A model generated the notes under the pieces. That model saw only the letters and a program-made list of their open reading frames with translations. It searched no databases and had not been told where the DNA came from. A program made the translations under genes and the position numbers. From an uncultured Anaeromyxobacter sp. (GTDB lineage: Bacteria > Myxococcota > Myxococcia > Myxococcales > Anaeromyxobacteraceae), in the NCBI GenBank assembly GCA_903855945.1, contig CAIOAK010000131.1, forward strand, positions 1-42,513: DNA of 42,513 bases. The letters run 5' to 3'. Positions within the stretch are counted from its first letter, which is position 1. The number at the start of each line of letters is the position of its first letter. This document shows positions 7,535-14,493 of the stretch, piece by piece.

Positions 7535-8077
7535 TCAGCCTTTCCGGGGTGCCCCTCCCGGGCGCGGGCCGAACAGCAACGCGAAGAGACTCTCACAACC
7601 GAACGCCCGGGCGGTCTCGCGCAGCGCGAAGAAGGACATGAAGGTCACGGTCACGAGCTGGAAGTGGGAGAGCATCTCCCAACCGCGGCCACCGGAAAGC
7701 CGGAACTCGTCGGAGAGGGGATGACCCTTCACCAGCGCCTTGACCGCGTGCTCCGCCGTGATCAGGACGGCGGCGAAGATCGAGAAGGTCAGCGCCTTCC
7801 AGAGGATGGCGACGAAGAGGGGTCGGTCCTGGTGCTTCTCGCCCACGTGCAGGACCTGGCCGAGCAGCACGACCTTGCCCAGGATCGCCGCCTCGATGAT
7901 GGCCGATCCGTAGGCGTAGGTGATGATGTCGTACTCGGCGAGCGTCACGGTGCGGTAGGTCGCGATCGCGAGGAACAGGAGGGCGAAGTAGCCCGCCACG
8001 ACCGTGTACTCCTTCATTTCGTTCGTGAGCCGCTGCTGGACCCGCTTCGCGCGGGAGGGTGCCGGGGAGGAGGACAT
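7535..8077 (-). CDS. Four-helix integral membrane protein, unknown function
   Basis: A 180-residue protein with a basic N-terminus (about 1-20), then four hydrophobic helices at roughly 24-44, 55-77, 88-110 and 140-160, and a Gly/Pro/Arg-rich tail. The loop HVGEKHQDRPLF between helices 2 and 3 is polar and might hold function. I do not recognise the family with confidence. The start ATG at 8077 is fixed by a TACGAT -10 box exactly 6 bases upstream, implying a leaderless transcript whose promoter lies inside the 3' end of the neighbouring carrier gene. It therefore need not depend on that gene for expression. Confidence 0.8.
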   Translation of the reverse strand: MSSSPAPSRAKRVQQRLTNEMKEYTVVAGYFALLFLAIATYRTVTLAEYDIITYAYGSAIIEAAILGKVVLLGQVLHVGEKHQDRPLFVAILWKALTFSIFAAVLITAEHAVKALVKGHPLSDEFRLSGGRGWEMLSHFQLVTVTFMSFFALRETARAFGCESLFALLFGPRPGGAPRKG

Positions 8078-8083
8078 CCCCCG

Positions 8084-8089
8084 ATCGTA
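8084..8089 (-). promoter_or_regulatory. -10 box (TACGAT) for a leaderless ATG
   Basis: TACGAT on the minus strand, then 6 bases, then ATG at 8077. Initiation seven bases downstream of the box would coincide with the A of the start codon. Confidence 0.5.
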
Positions 8090-8093
8090 ACAC

Positions 8094-9026
8094 CTAGGGG
8101 AGCACGATCCACGCGACGATCGGGAAGGTCACGGCCCCCGCCACCGTGGAGAGCAGGATCTCCGCGGAGATGCGCTCCGGCGCCGCATCGTAGCGACTTG
8201 CGAAGACGAAGGCGTTGGCCGCGGTGGGGAGCGCGGCGATGAGCACACCGGCTCCGACCCAGGTGGGGTCCACCCCCGCCAGCCGGAGGAAGGCCCAGGC
8301 GACGGCCGGGTAGAGGACGAGCTTGGCGGCGGCGATGAACGAGATGGGGAGCAGGTGCCCCTCGAGCCGGCGCCCCGCGAGCGAACCACCCAGCGCGAAG
8401 AGGGCCGTGGGCCCTGCCGAGGCCCCCACGAAGGAGAGCAGACGATCGACCGGGATCGGCAGGCGGGAGCCCGAGAGGCCGATGGCGGCCCCGGCGATGA
8501 CGCCCAGGACGATGGGGTTGCCAACCGTGGCGCGCAGCACGTCGCGGCCCGCGCCCCCGCGCGCCCTGCCGTCCCCGGGTCGCCCCAGGCTCATGAGGAC
8601 GATGCCCGCCGGCATGAGGATCCCGACCTCCGCGAGGATTGCCATGGCGAGCGGGCCGGTGGCCCTCTCGCCGAGGAGGGACAGGAGGAGCGGCACCCCC
8701 AGGAACCCCAGGTTCCCGTTGGTGGCGGCCTGCGCGTGCGCGCCGACGACGCCCACGCCGCCCCCCCCGATGGCCGTGATCCCGGCCGTCGCGGCGAAGA
8801 TCACCGCCCCCGCCCCGAGGAACGCGAGAAGGTAGCGCGCGTCGAGGACGCCCTGGAGCGGCTGCCGGGCGAGCATCCCGGTGATCAGCGCCGGGAGCGC
8901 CAGATCGAAGGCGTAGGCCGCGAAGGCGGCGATGCCTGCGGGCGCGAGCCATCCGAGCCGGGCCGCAGCCCACCCGATGACCACGACCGCGAAGATGGGC
9001 GCGCTCGCGAGGACGAAGGAGAGCAA
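8094..9026 (-). CDS. AEC-family (auxin efflux carrier-like) transporter
   Basis: A 310-residue protein with about ten hydrophobic helices arranged as two five-helix halves, typical of the AEC/PIN-like family (PF03547). Bacterial members export or import organic anions such as malate. Family-like features are the early helix AAFAAYAFDLALPAL, the helix containing GNLGFLGVPLLLSLLG in which Asn and Pro break the helix, and LPTAANAFVFASRYDA near the end, matching the conserved second-half crossover. The start is taken as TTG at 9026 behind GAGG; an ATG giving a complete first helix is not available nearby. Substrate cannot be predicted. The stop is only 16 bases before the next gene's start, but that gene has its own promoter. 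Confidence 0.85.
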   Translation of the reverse strand: MLSFVLASAPIFAVVVIGWAAARLGWLAPAGIAAFAAYAFDLALPALITGMLARQPLQGVLDARYLLAFLGAGAVIFAATAGITAIGGGGVGVVGAHAQAATNGNLGFLGVPLLLSLLGERATGPLAMAILAEVGILMPAGIVLMSLGRPGDGRARGGAGRDVLRATVGNPIVLGVIAGAAIGLSGSRLPIPVDRLLSFVGASAGPTALFALGGSLAGRRLEGHLLPISFIAAAKLVLYPAVAWAFLRLAGVDPTWVGAGVLIAALPTAANAFVFASRYDAAPERISAEILLSTVAGAVTFPIVAWIVLP

Positions 9027-9064
9027 GTGCGCCTCGGGCGGCCCTGGGACGGATGTGCCCGGGC

Positions 9065-9271
9065 TCAGCCCTTGCGCCGCTTGGCCCGGACGCTCGCCGT
9101 CTCCCCGCCGAGGCCGAAGTTGTCGGCGTCGATCTCGTCGATGACGACCATGGTCGTGGCGGGATTCTTCTTCAGGATGTCGTTGAGCAGGTTGGTGACG
9201 CCCCGGATGAGCGCCGCCTTCTGATCCTTGCTCACCTTCTCCCGCACGAACCGGATGTTGACGTACGGCAC
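9065..9271 (-). CDS. 4-oxalocrotonate tautomerase family protein
   Basis: A 68-residue protein of the 4-OT/MIF superfamily, small tautomerases that use an N-terminal proline as general base. The sequence begins (M)PYVNIRFVRE, so removal of the initiator methionine would expose the catalytic Pro1. The next conserved parts are KDQKAALIRGVTNLL and the beta strand TTMVVIDEID. The start is a GTG at 9271 with a perfect GGAGGA just upstream. The C-terminus is extended by a basic tail (VRAKRRKG). It is about the usual 60-70 residues. The natural substrate is unknown, and no meta-cleavage genes are adjacent. Confidence 0.88.
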   Translation of the reverse strand: MPYVNIRFVREKVSKDQKAALIRGVTNLLNDILKKNPATTMVVIDEIDADNFGLGGETASVRAKRRKG

Positions 9272-9398
9272 GATTCCTCCTCGGTCAGGGGTGGCCCGGC
9301 TGCACGCCGGGGCCTTCAGGCCGCAGTGTCCGCACTCCCCCGACGAAAGGCAACCCCGCTCTTTCCGGCGCGGGACGATCCCCGGCTGCACACCGCGG

Positions 9399-9428
9399 TT
9401 GCGCCCCCCCTCGGGCCTGAACTACGAT
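9399..9428 (+). promoter_or_regulatory. Promoter of lipoprotein gene 9439
   Basis: TTGCGC (9399-9404), 18-base spacer, TACGAT (9423-9428), then 10 bases to the ATG at 9439. The transcript would have only about 3-4 bases of leader. This is one of the few promoters here with a passable -35. Confidence 0.45.
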
Positions 9429-9438
9429 TCGCGCCCCC

Positions 9439-10062
9439 ATGAGGTCGTCCTTCCGCTCCGCCGCCGCCGCCGCCGCCCTGCTGGTCCTGTCGTCCTGCAC
9501 CGGGACGAAGATGGTCCAGGTGTGGCGGGACCCCAAGTACGACGCCCAGCCGGTGAAGCGCCTCTTCCTCGTCTGCATCATGCCGAACGACCGCACCCGG
9601 GTCGTCGTGGAGAACGCGCTGGCCCAGGCGCTGCTCGACAAGGGCTACCTCTCGGCAACCTCCACCGGCGTCTTCCAGGGCGGTGAGCTCGACAAGGAGA
9701 AGGGGCTCGAGTTCGTCCGCGCGAACCAGATCGATCTCGTCATCATCCAGCGGATGGTGAAGCACATGGAGATGGCCTTCATGCCGGGCACGCTCGACTA
9801 CGTCCCGCCGGCCGCCTACTACGGCGGCTGGTGGCCCAACTACGGAACCGGCGACGGATTCTGGTACACGAGTTCCTACGTCGAGGAGGACACCAGCGTG
9901 AAGACCGAGACCACCGTCTACTCGGCGCACGGCGGAACCGAGAAGCTGGTCTGGAACGGGGTCTCCACGACCTACAACATCCAGAGCGCCATCGGCGGGG
10001 CCCAGTCGCTCGCGCACGAGCTGGTGAGGGACCTCGAGAAGGCCGGCATCCTGGTCCGGTGA
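9439..10062 (+). CDS. Outer-membrane-type lipoprotein, paralogue of the protein at 31600-32178
   Basis: A 207-residue lipoprotein precursor with lipobox LSSC and Cys20. The mature part opens MVQVWRDPKYDAQPVKRLFL, then a region of alternating strand/helix with VENALAQALLDKGYLSATS and NQIDLVIIQRMV. An aromatic insert follows (YYGGWWPNYG near 133-142), and it closes with AQSLAHELVRDLEKAGILVR. The layout (WxDPxY, a small-molecule-binding-like half domain, then a conserved C-terminal helix) resembles DUF4136-type lipoproteins; no function is known. A clear second copy lies at 31600-32178. Its stop overlaps the ATG of the next lipoprotein gene (TGATG), so the two are probably cotranscribed. Confidence 0.85.
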   Translation: MRSSFRSAAAAAALLVLSSCTGTKMVQVWRDPKYDAQPVKRLFLVCIMPNDRTRVVVENALAQALLDKGYLSATSTGVFQGGELDKEKGLEFVRANQIDLVIIQRMVKHMEMAFMPGTLDYVPPAAYYGGWWPNYGTGDGFWYTSSYVEEDTSVKTETTVYSAHGGTEKLVWNGVSTTYNIQSAIGGAQSLAHELVRDLEKAGILVR

Positions 10063-10421
10063 TGCGACGAGATCTCGCCTCCGGCGGCGTGCTCCTCTGC
10101 GCCCTCCTCGTCTCGTCCGCCTGCGGGGAACCTCCCCGGCTCGTCGAGGGGACGAGCTGCTCGGCGGGGGGCGCCCTGTGCGTCGACATCCTGACCGTGT
10201 CGAGCTTCGAGGTTGCCCAGGCCGCCTGCCTGCAGGTGCTCGGCCTGGCCTACACCTTCCAGCCAGGGGTGGCGTGCCCCAGGGACGGCGTCGTCGGCTA
10301 CTGCGACATGAACCAGCCGTACGTGGCCGTCTGGTCGGTGGCCTACTCGTCACCCACCTACACGACCGCCACCGCCACGAGCGCCTGCTCCGTTCTGGGG
10401 GGCACCTTCCGCGCGCCGTAG
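10062..10421 (+). CDS. Small cysteine-containing lipoprotein
   Basis: A 119-residue predicted lipoprotein with lipobox SSAC at Cys21. The mature protein is short and has six further cysteines (C33, C41, C55, C71, C79, C109 by approximate count), suggesting disulfides. It has a Ser/Thr/Tyr-rich stretch near the C-terminus. I do not recognise a family. The ATG overlaps the stop of the previous gene by one base (TGATG), which usually means translational coupling, so it may act with that lipoprotein. Confidence 0.7.
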   Translation: MRRDLASGGVLLCALLVSSACGEPPRLVEGTSCSAGGALCVDILTVSSFEVAQAACLQVLGLAYTFQPGVACPRDGVVGYCDMNQPYVAVWSVAYSSPTYTTATATSACSVLGGTFRAP

Positions 10422-10453
10422 CGAGCCCCGTCGCCTTCGGAACCACGCGGTGG

Positions 10454-10459
10454 TATCGG
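10454..10459 (+). promoter_or_regulatory. -10 box (TATCGG) for the amidohydrolase
   Basis: TATCGG(T) ends 7 bases before the ATG at 10467. A GAGGG lies in the 7-base gap and could add ribosome binding only if transcription starts unusually early. Confidence 0.35.
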
Positions 10460-10466
10460 TGAGGGC

Positions 10467-12140
10467 ATGACAGCCCTCCTCGCCGCCCTGGCCCTCCTCG
10501 CCGTCCCTCCGGCCGACGTCATCTATACCGATGGTGACATCCTCACGATGACGGAGGGGAAGGATGCCCCGCAGGCGCTGGCGGTCCGCAACGGTCGGAT
10601 CGCGGCCGTGGGCACGAAGGCCGACGTGATGAAGCTGCGCGGCCCGGGGACCCGGGTGGTCTCGCTGGGGAAGCGGACGCTCCTGCCGGCCTTCATCGAC
10701 CCTCATTCCCACTTCCTGGCGGCGGTGGCCATCGACAACTGGGCCAACGTGTCGGAGCCACCCGTGGGGCCCGTTCGATCGATCCCCGACATCCTGGCGG
10801 CGCTGCGAACCCAGGCGGCGAAGCAGAAGGCCAAGCCGGGGGACTGGATCATCGGCTACGGCTACGACGCCACCGGACTCGCCGAGAAGCGAGACGTGAA
10901 CCGCCACGACCTCGATGCCGTCTTCCCGAGCAACCCGGTGATGCTGCTCCACGTCTCCGGCCACGGCGCGGTGTTCGACTCGAAAGGGCTCTCCGCATTG
11001 GGAATCGGTCCGGACACCGTCACGCCGCTGGGCGGCGTCATCGTGCGGGAACCGGGTTCGAACCAGCCGGCGGGTCTCCTGATGGAGAACGCCTTCATCG
11101 TCCTCGAGCCCAAGCTTCCCCTGCCGAAGCCGGAGGATCTGGCCGGGTCGCTGGCGGCGGGTCAGATGCGCTACTTCTCGCAGGGATACACCGTGGCCAC
11201 CGAGGGGGCGACGCCGCCGGCCGCCATCCCGGCGATGCGCGAGGCCGCCCGCAGGGGGATGCTCACCATCGACGTGATGGCGCTCCCCCTCATCCAGTCG
11301 GCCTCGGAAGTGCTCGAGAAGCCCGGCTCGGGGTTCGGGCAGATGATCGACCACGTGAAGATCGCCGGGCTCAAGGCGGTGATCGACGGCTCGCCCCAGG
11401 GACGGACCGGCTACTTCACGAAGCCCTACCTGGTCCCGGGGCCGATGGGGCAGTCCTCCTGGCGCGGCGAGCCCTCGGTGACGCAGAAGCAGCTCTCCGA
11501 CGGCCTCCGCGCGGCCATCTCCGGGGGCGGCCAGCTCTTCGCGCACGCCAACGGCGACGCCGCCATCGACATGGTGATCAAGGCCCAGGAGGACGCAGGG
11601 CTGGACGCGAAGGTGGACGCGCGGACGGTCCTGGTCCACAGCCAGTTCGCCCGGGACGACCAGCTCGACGCCTACGCGCGGCTGGGCATCATCCCCTCGT
11701 TCTTCACGAACCACACCTACTACTGGGGCGACGAGTATCCGGTGCTGCTCGGGGCCGAGCGGACGCAGCGGATCAGCCCTGCCGCCTCCGCGGCGGCGCG
11801 GAAGATCGCCTTCACGAACCACACCGACTTCCTCGTCACCCCGCTCGACGCGATCTTCACCGTCTTCAGCGCCGTGAACCGGGTGAGCAAGTCGGGCAAG
11901 GTGGTCGGCCCCGAGGAGCGGATCCCGCCCATGCTGGCGCTCCGCGCGCTCACCGTGGAGGCGGCGCGGCAGTACCGCGAGGAGGGGGAGCGGGGCACGC
12001 TCGAGGTGGGCAAGGTGGCCGACCTCGTGATCCTCTCGGCCAACCCGGTCAAGGTGCCGCCAGCGCAGATCCGCGACGTGAAGGTCCTCGAGACCGTGAA
12101 GAACGGGCGGACGGTCTACGCGGCCCCTGCCGCTCGCTAG
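10467..12140 (+). CDS. Amidohydrolase family 3 (YtcJ-type) metal-dependent hydrolase
   Basis: A 557-residue protein of the amidohydrolase_3 family. A hydrophobic leader (1-15) may be a signal peptide. The N-terminal beta-sandwich strand ADVIYTDGDILTMTEG is typical, followed by the metal-binding DPHSHF (HxH) at the start of the TIM barrel. Later metal/substrate positions appear as FAHANGDAAIDM, VLVHSQFA and FTNHTDF. The C-terminal sandwich ends with the usual GTLEVGKVADLVILS, where the substrate-free beta domain closes. Members hydrolyse amides, carbamates or N-formyl compounds; the substrate is not predictable. About 557 residues is normal for the group. Its 3' end lies 21 bases from the next start, whose promoter sits in the gap. 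Confidence 0.92.
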   Translation: MTALLAALALLAVPPADVIYTDGDILTMTEGKDAPQALAVRNGRIAAVGTKADVMKLRGPGTRVVSLGKRTLLPAFIDPHSHFLAAVAIDNWANVSEPPVGPVRSIPDILAALRTQAAKQKAKPGDWIIGYGYDATGLAEKRDVNRHDLDAVFPSNPVMLLHVSGHGAVFDSKGLSALGIGPDTVTPLGGVIVREPGSNQPAGLLMENAFIVLEPKLPLPKPEDLAGSLAAGQMRYFSQGYTVATEGATPPAAIPAMREAARRGMLTIDVMALPLIQSASEVLEKPGSGFGQMIDHVKIAGLKAVIDGSPQGRTGYFTKPYLVPGPMGQSSWRGEPSVTQKQLSDGLRAAISGGGQLFAHANGDAAIDMVIKAQEDAGLDAKVDARTVLVHSQFARDDQLDAYARLGIIPSFFTNHTYYWGDEYPVLLGAERTQRISPAASAAARKIAFTNHTDFLVTPLDAIFTVFSAVNRVSKSGKVVGPEERIPPMLALRALTVEAARQYREEGERGTLEVGKVADLVILSANPVKVPPAQIRDVKVLETVKNGRTVYAAPAAR

Positions 12141-12149
12141 CAGACGGGG

Positions 12150-12155
12150 TATCCT
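12150..12155 (+). promoter_or_regulatory. -10 box (TATCCT) placing the start of the TGA-containing gene
   Basis: TATCCT is followed by exactly 6 bases and then GTG at 12162, the same spacing as at 4540, 8077 and 28814. This independently places the start of the gene upstream of the two in-frame TGA codons. Confidence 0.55.
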
Positions 12156-12161
12156 CGCCGG

Positions 12162-12761
12162 GTGTCCCCCCTCGTCCTCCACGCCACCGGGTTCGGCTGA
12201 GGCCCGGTGACGGGCCTCGGTTGAGGCACCGTTCTCGCGCCCGTGCTGGCGCGCCTGGATTCCCTCCCCGGCGTGAGGACCGCCCGGACCGACTCGTCGG
12301 GCCGGTTCTTCTGGTTGTCGCTCGGTCCCGGCGCCGACCCGTCGCTGGTCGCGACGGCGGCCGGCACGGTGCTCGGTTCCGGCGCCCGGCCCCTCCCGGA
12401 ACCCGAGGCCGAGGCCCAGCTCCGCGCCCGCGGCACCGGGGACCCCTGGTTCGACGCGGGTGAGGTGATGTCCCTCTCCTTCATCGAGTCGCGCCTGCTC
12501 TCGGTCCGGTTCGCCGGGGAGGCGTCACGCCGGTTCCGTCTCCTCCCCGAGCAGCGCGAGCGGGTCGCCGAGGCGCTGCGCACCGAGCTCTTCGCGGCCA
12601 TGGAGCGGGTGCACCGGGAGGGGGGCCGCGAGAGCAGCGGCTGGATCTACGAGGAGTGGCCGGCCCTCGCGGCCGCCGCCGCAGCCCGCTGCGCCCCCCA
12701 CCTTCCACCGGAGGTCGTGCCCGAGCTGGGGGCGCTCCTTCCCACGCTGCTCGCCCGCTGA
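12162..12761 (+). CDS. Candidate selenoprotein with two in-frame TGA codons (residues 13 and 21)
   Basis: Read with TGA as an amino acid, 12162-12761 is one frame of exactly 200 codons (199 residues). It begins VSPLVLHATGFG, then U13, GPVTGLG, U21, GTVLAPVLARL and continues to a normal TGA stop. Third-position G/C bias holds before, between and after the TGAs. The GTG start has a -10 box 6 bases upstream, so initiation at a later GTG (12243) is less likely. The two TGAs sit in a repeated context (GFG-U-G, GLG-U-G) near the N-terminus, as expected for a redox pair separated by seven residues. A 15-pair hairpin spans both TGAs, and a 6-pair hairpin begins 11 bases after the second. The rest is Arg/Glu/Leu-rich, with WIYEEWPALAAAAAARC near the end; I recognise no family. 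Alternatives: a pseudogene with two nonsense mutations, or a shorter protein from an internal start. TGA-as-Trp is unlikely because TGA ends many genes here. Confidence 0.55.
12192..12225 (+). promoter_or_regulatory. Hairpin spanning both TGA codons (SECIS-like candidate)
   Basis: The core is GAGGCCCG (12199-12206), loop GTGA, CGGGCCTC (12211-12218): eight perfect pairs capped by a GNRA tetraloop. Seven more pairs, including G-U wobbles, extend it outward to 12192 and 12225. The first TGA (12198-12200) lies in the 5' arm and the second (12222-12224) in the 3' arm. Bacterial SECIS hairpins sit at or just after the recoded codon, so position fits. The classical loop/bulge signature of E. coli fdhF is not matched. 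Confidence 0.4.
12236..12253 (+). promoter_or_regulatory. Second hairpin, 11 bases after the second TGA
   Basis: CGCGCC (12236-12241), loop CGTGCT, GGCGCG (12248-12253): six pairs. The 11-base distance from the TGA to the stem equals that between TGA and the upper SECIS stem in E. coli fdhF. In such GC-rich DNA short stems are common, so the evidence is modest. Confidence 0.35.
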
Positions 12762-12776
12762 CGAAAGGGACCCCGC

Positions 12777-13562
12777 ATGCCCCGATTCGCCGCCAACCTG
12801 ACCATGATGTTCAACGAGGTCCCCTTCCTCGAACGGTTCGCGCTCGCCGCCCGGGCCGGGTTCGAGGCGGTGGAGTACCTCTTCCCCTACCCGTTCGAGC
12901 GGGACCAGCTGGCGGAGAGGCTCCGGGAGAACGGCCTCTCCCAGGCGCTCCACAACCTGCCGGCCGGCGACTGGGCGGCCGGCGAGCGGGGCATCGCCTG
13001 CCTTCCCTCCCGCGTCGGCGAGTTCCAGGACGGCGTCGAGACCGCCATCGCCTACGCGAAGGCGCTCGGCTGCGGCCAGCTCAACTGCCTCGCCGGCGTC
13101 CTGCCCCCGGGCGCGGACCGGGAGATGGCGGAGCGCACCCTGGTGGAGAACCTCCGCTTCGCGGCACGGGCGCTCGCGCCCCGCGGCCTGCGCCTCCTCG
13201 TCGAGGCCATCAACACGCGGGACATCCCCGGATTCCTCGTCTGCCGCACCGAGCAGGCGCTGCGGTTCCTGGACCTCGCCGGGGAACCCAATATTCACTT
13301 ACAGTACGATATCTACCACATGCAGGTCATGGAGGGAGACCTCGTGCCGACGATGCGCCGCAACCTTGGGCGCATCGGCCACGTCCAGGTCGCCGACACC
13401 CCGGGGCGCAACGAGCCCGGCACCGGCGAGATCCACTACCCCTTCGTCTTCGCGCAGCTCGACACCATGGGGTACACCGGGTGGGTGGGCTGCGAATACA
13501 AGCCGCGCGGGGATACGGAGGCCGGCCTGGGCTGGTTCGCGCCGTACCGGACGCGACGGTGA
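12777..13562 (+). CDS. hyi: Hydroxypyruvate isomerase
   Basis: A 261-residue TIM-barrel enzyme of the xylose-isomerase-like superfamily, the usual length for Hyi, which interconverts hydroxypyruvate and tartronate semialdehyde. The N-terminus MPRFAANLTMMFNEVPFLER matches the family opening. Other hallmarks are GFEAVEYLFPYPF, HNLPAGDWAAGERGIACLP, the glutamate in LLVEAINTRDIPGF and the second catalytic glutamate in GWVGCEYKP. The metal/substrate His is in QYDIYHMQVMEGDL. The start ATG is preceded by AAAGGGA. The next gene, a tartronate semialdehyde reductase, starts 16 bases after the stop. Together they convert hydroxypyruvate or glyoxylate-derived tartronate semialdehyde to glycerate. Glyoxylate carboligase is not in the window. 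Confidence 0.95.
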   Translation: MPRFAANLTMMFNEVPFLERFALAARAGFEAVEYLFPYPFERDQLAERLRENGLSQALHNLPAGDWAAGERGIACLPSRVGEFQDGVETAIAYAKALGCGQLNCLAGVLPPGADREMAERTLVENLRFAARALAPRGLRLLVEAINTRDIPGFLVCRTEQALRFLDLAGEPNIHLQYDIYHMQVMEGDLVPTMRRNLGRIGHVQVADTPGRNEPGTGEIHYPFVFAQLDTMGYTGWVGCEYKPRGDTEAGLGWFAPYRTRR

Positions 13563-13578
13563 GAACGGGAGGAACATC

Positions 13579-14475
13579 ATGAACGTCGGATTCATCGGGC
13601 TGGGCATCATGGGGCGCCCCATGGCGGGCCACCTGGGCGCGGCGGGGCACGCGCTCTTCCTCCACACCCTCGGCGGGATCCCGCCCGAACTCCTCGAACG
13701 GGGCAGCGTGGCCTGCTCGAACGGCCGGGAGGTGACCGAACGGTCCGACGTGGTCATCACCATGCTTCCCGACACGCCCGACGTGGAGGCGGTCCTCTTC
13801 GGCCCGGGTGGCGTCGCCGAGGGGCTCTCCCCCGGCAAGCTCGTCGTGGACATGAGCTCCATCTCCCCCATCGAGACCAAGCGCTTCGCCGCGCGCGTGA
13901 ACGCGCTCGGCTGCGACTACCTCGACGCGCCCGTCTCCGGCGGCGAGGTGGGGGCCAAGGCCGCCTCCCTCACCATCATGGTCGGCGGCTCCCCGGCGGC
14001 CTTCGACCGGGCCAGGCCGCTCTTCGAGAAGATGGGGAAGAACATCACCCTCGTCGGGGGGAACGGCGACGGGCAGACCACCAAGGTGGCGAACCAGATC
14101 ATCGTGGCGCTCACCATCGAGGCGGTGGGCGAGGCCCTCCTCTTCGCGTCGCGGGCCGGCGCCGACCCGGCCCGCGTCCGCCAGGCCCTGCTCGGAGGCT
14201 TCGCCTCCTCCCGCGTGCTGGAGGTACACGGCGAGCGGATGATCCAGCGGAACTTCGCGCCCGGCTTCCGCATCGCGCTCCACCAGAAGGACCTGGCGCT
14301 CGCCCTCTCCGGGGCGAGGGCGCTGGGGGTCTCGCTCCCGAACACCGCGACCTGCCAGGAGCTCTTCAACTCCTGTGCCGCTCACGGCGGCGCGGGATGG
14401 GACCACTCGGCCATGGTGAAGGCGCTGGAGACCCTGGCCGGGGCCGAGATCGGCGGACCGGGCCAGGGTTCGTAG
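13579..14475 (+). CDS. glxR: 2-hydroxy-3-oxopropionate (tartronate semialdehyde) reductase
   Basis: A 298-residue beta-hydroxyacid dehydrogenase. The Rossmann dinucleotide motif is GFIGLGIMGRPMAGHL at 4-19. The substrate-binding signature is DAPVSGGEVGAKAASLTIMV, with the catalytic Lys in GQTTKVANQI and the C-terminal HQKDLALAL motif. This subfamily reduces tartronate semialdehyde to D-glycerate with NAD(P)H. Length and motifs fit GlxR/GarR rather than 3-hydroxyisobutyrate dehydrogenase, and the upstream hyi gene supports this; paralogues with other substrates cannot be excluded. The start ATG follows GGGAGGAACATC. The gene converges on a sugar transporter gene with 18 bases between stops. 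Confidence 0.93.
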   Translation: MNVGFIGLGIMGRPMAGHLGAAGHALFLHTLGGIPPELLERGSVACSNGREVTERSDVVITMLPDTPDVEAVLFGPGGVAEGLSPGKLVVDMSSISPIETKRFAARVNALGCDYLDAPVSGGEVGAKAASLTIMVGGSPAAFDRARPLFEKMGKNITLVGGNGDGQTTKVANQIIVALTIEAVGEALLFASRAGADPARVRQALLGGFASSRVLEVHGERMIQRNFAPGFRIALHQKDLALALSGARALGVSLPNTATCQELFNSCAAHGGAGWDHSAMVKALETLAGAEIGGPGQGS

Positions 14476-14493
14476 CCGTCCAACCGGCGGGCG

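Noticed and set aside
9065-9391. Longer start for the tautomerase gene
   Set aside because: Upstream residues are Cys/Arg-rich and unlike the family; the GTG at 9271 has a perfect Shine-Dalgarno and exposes the required N-terminal proline.
11053-11065. GGTTCGAAC, like a tRNA T-loop
   Set aside because: It lies inside the amidohydrolase coding sequence and has no acceptor, D or anticodon arms around it.
12198-12224. TGA read as tryptophan (alternative genetic code)
   Set aside because: TGA ends many genes in this window (e.g. at 20195-20197, 37731-37733, 38951-38953), so a code-4-type reassignment does not fit. GFGWG/GLGWG would read acceptably, so homologues should still be checked.
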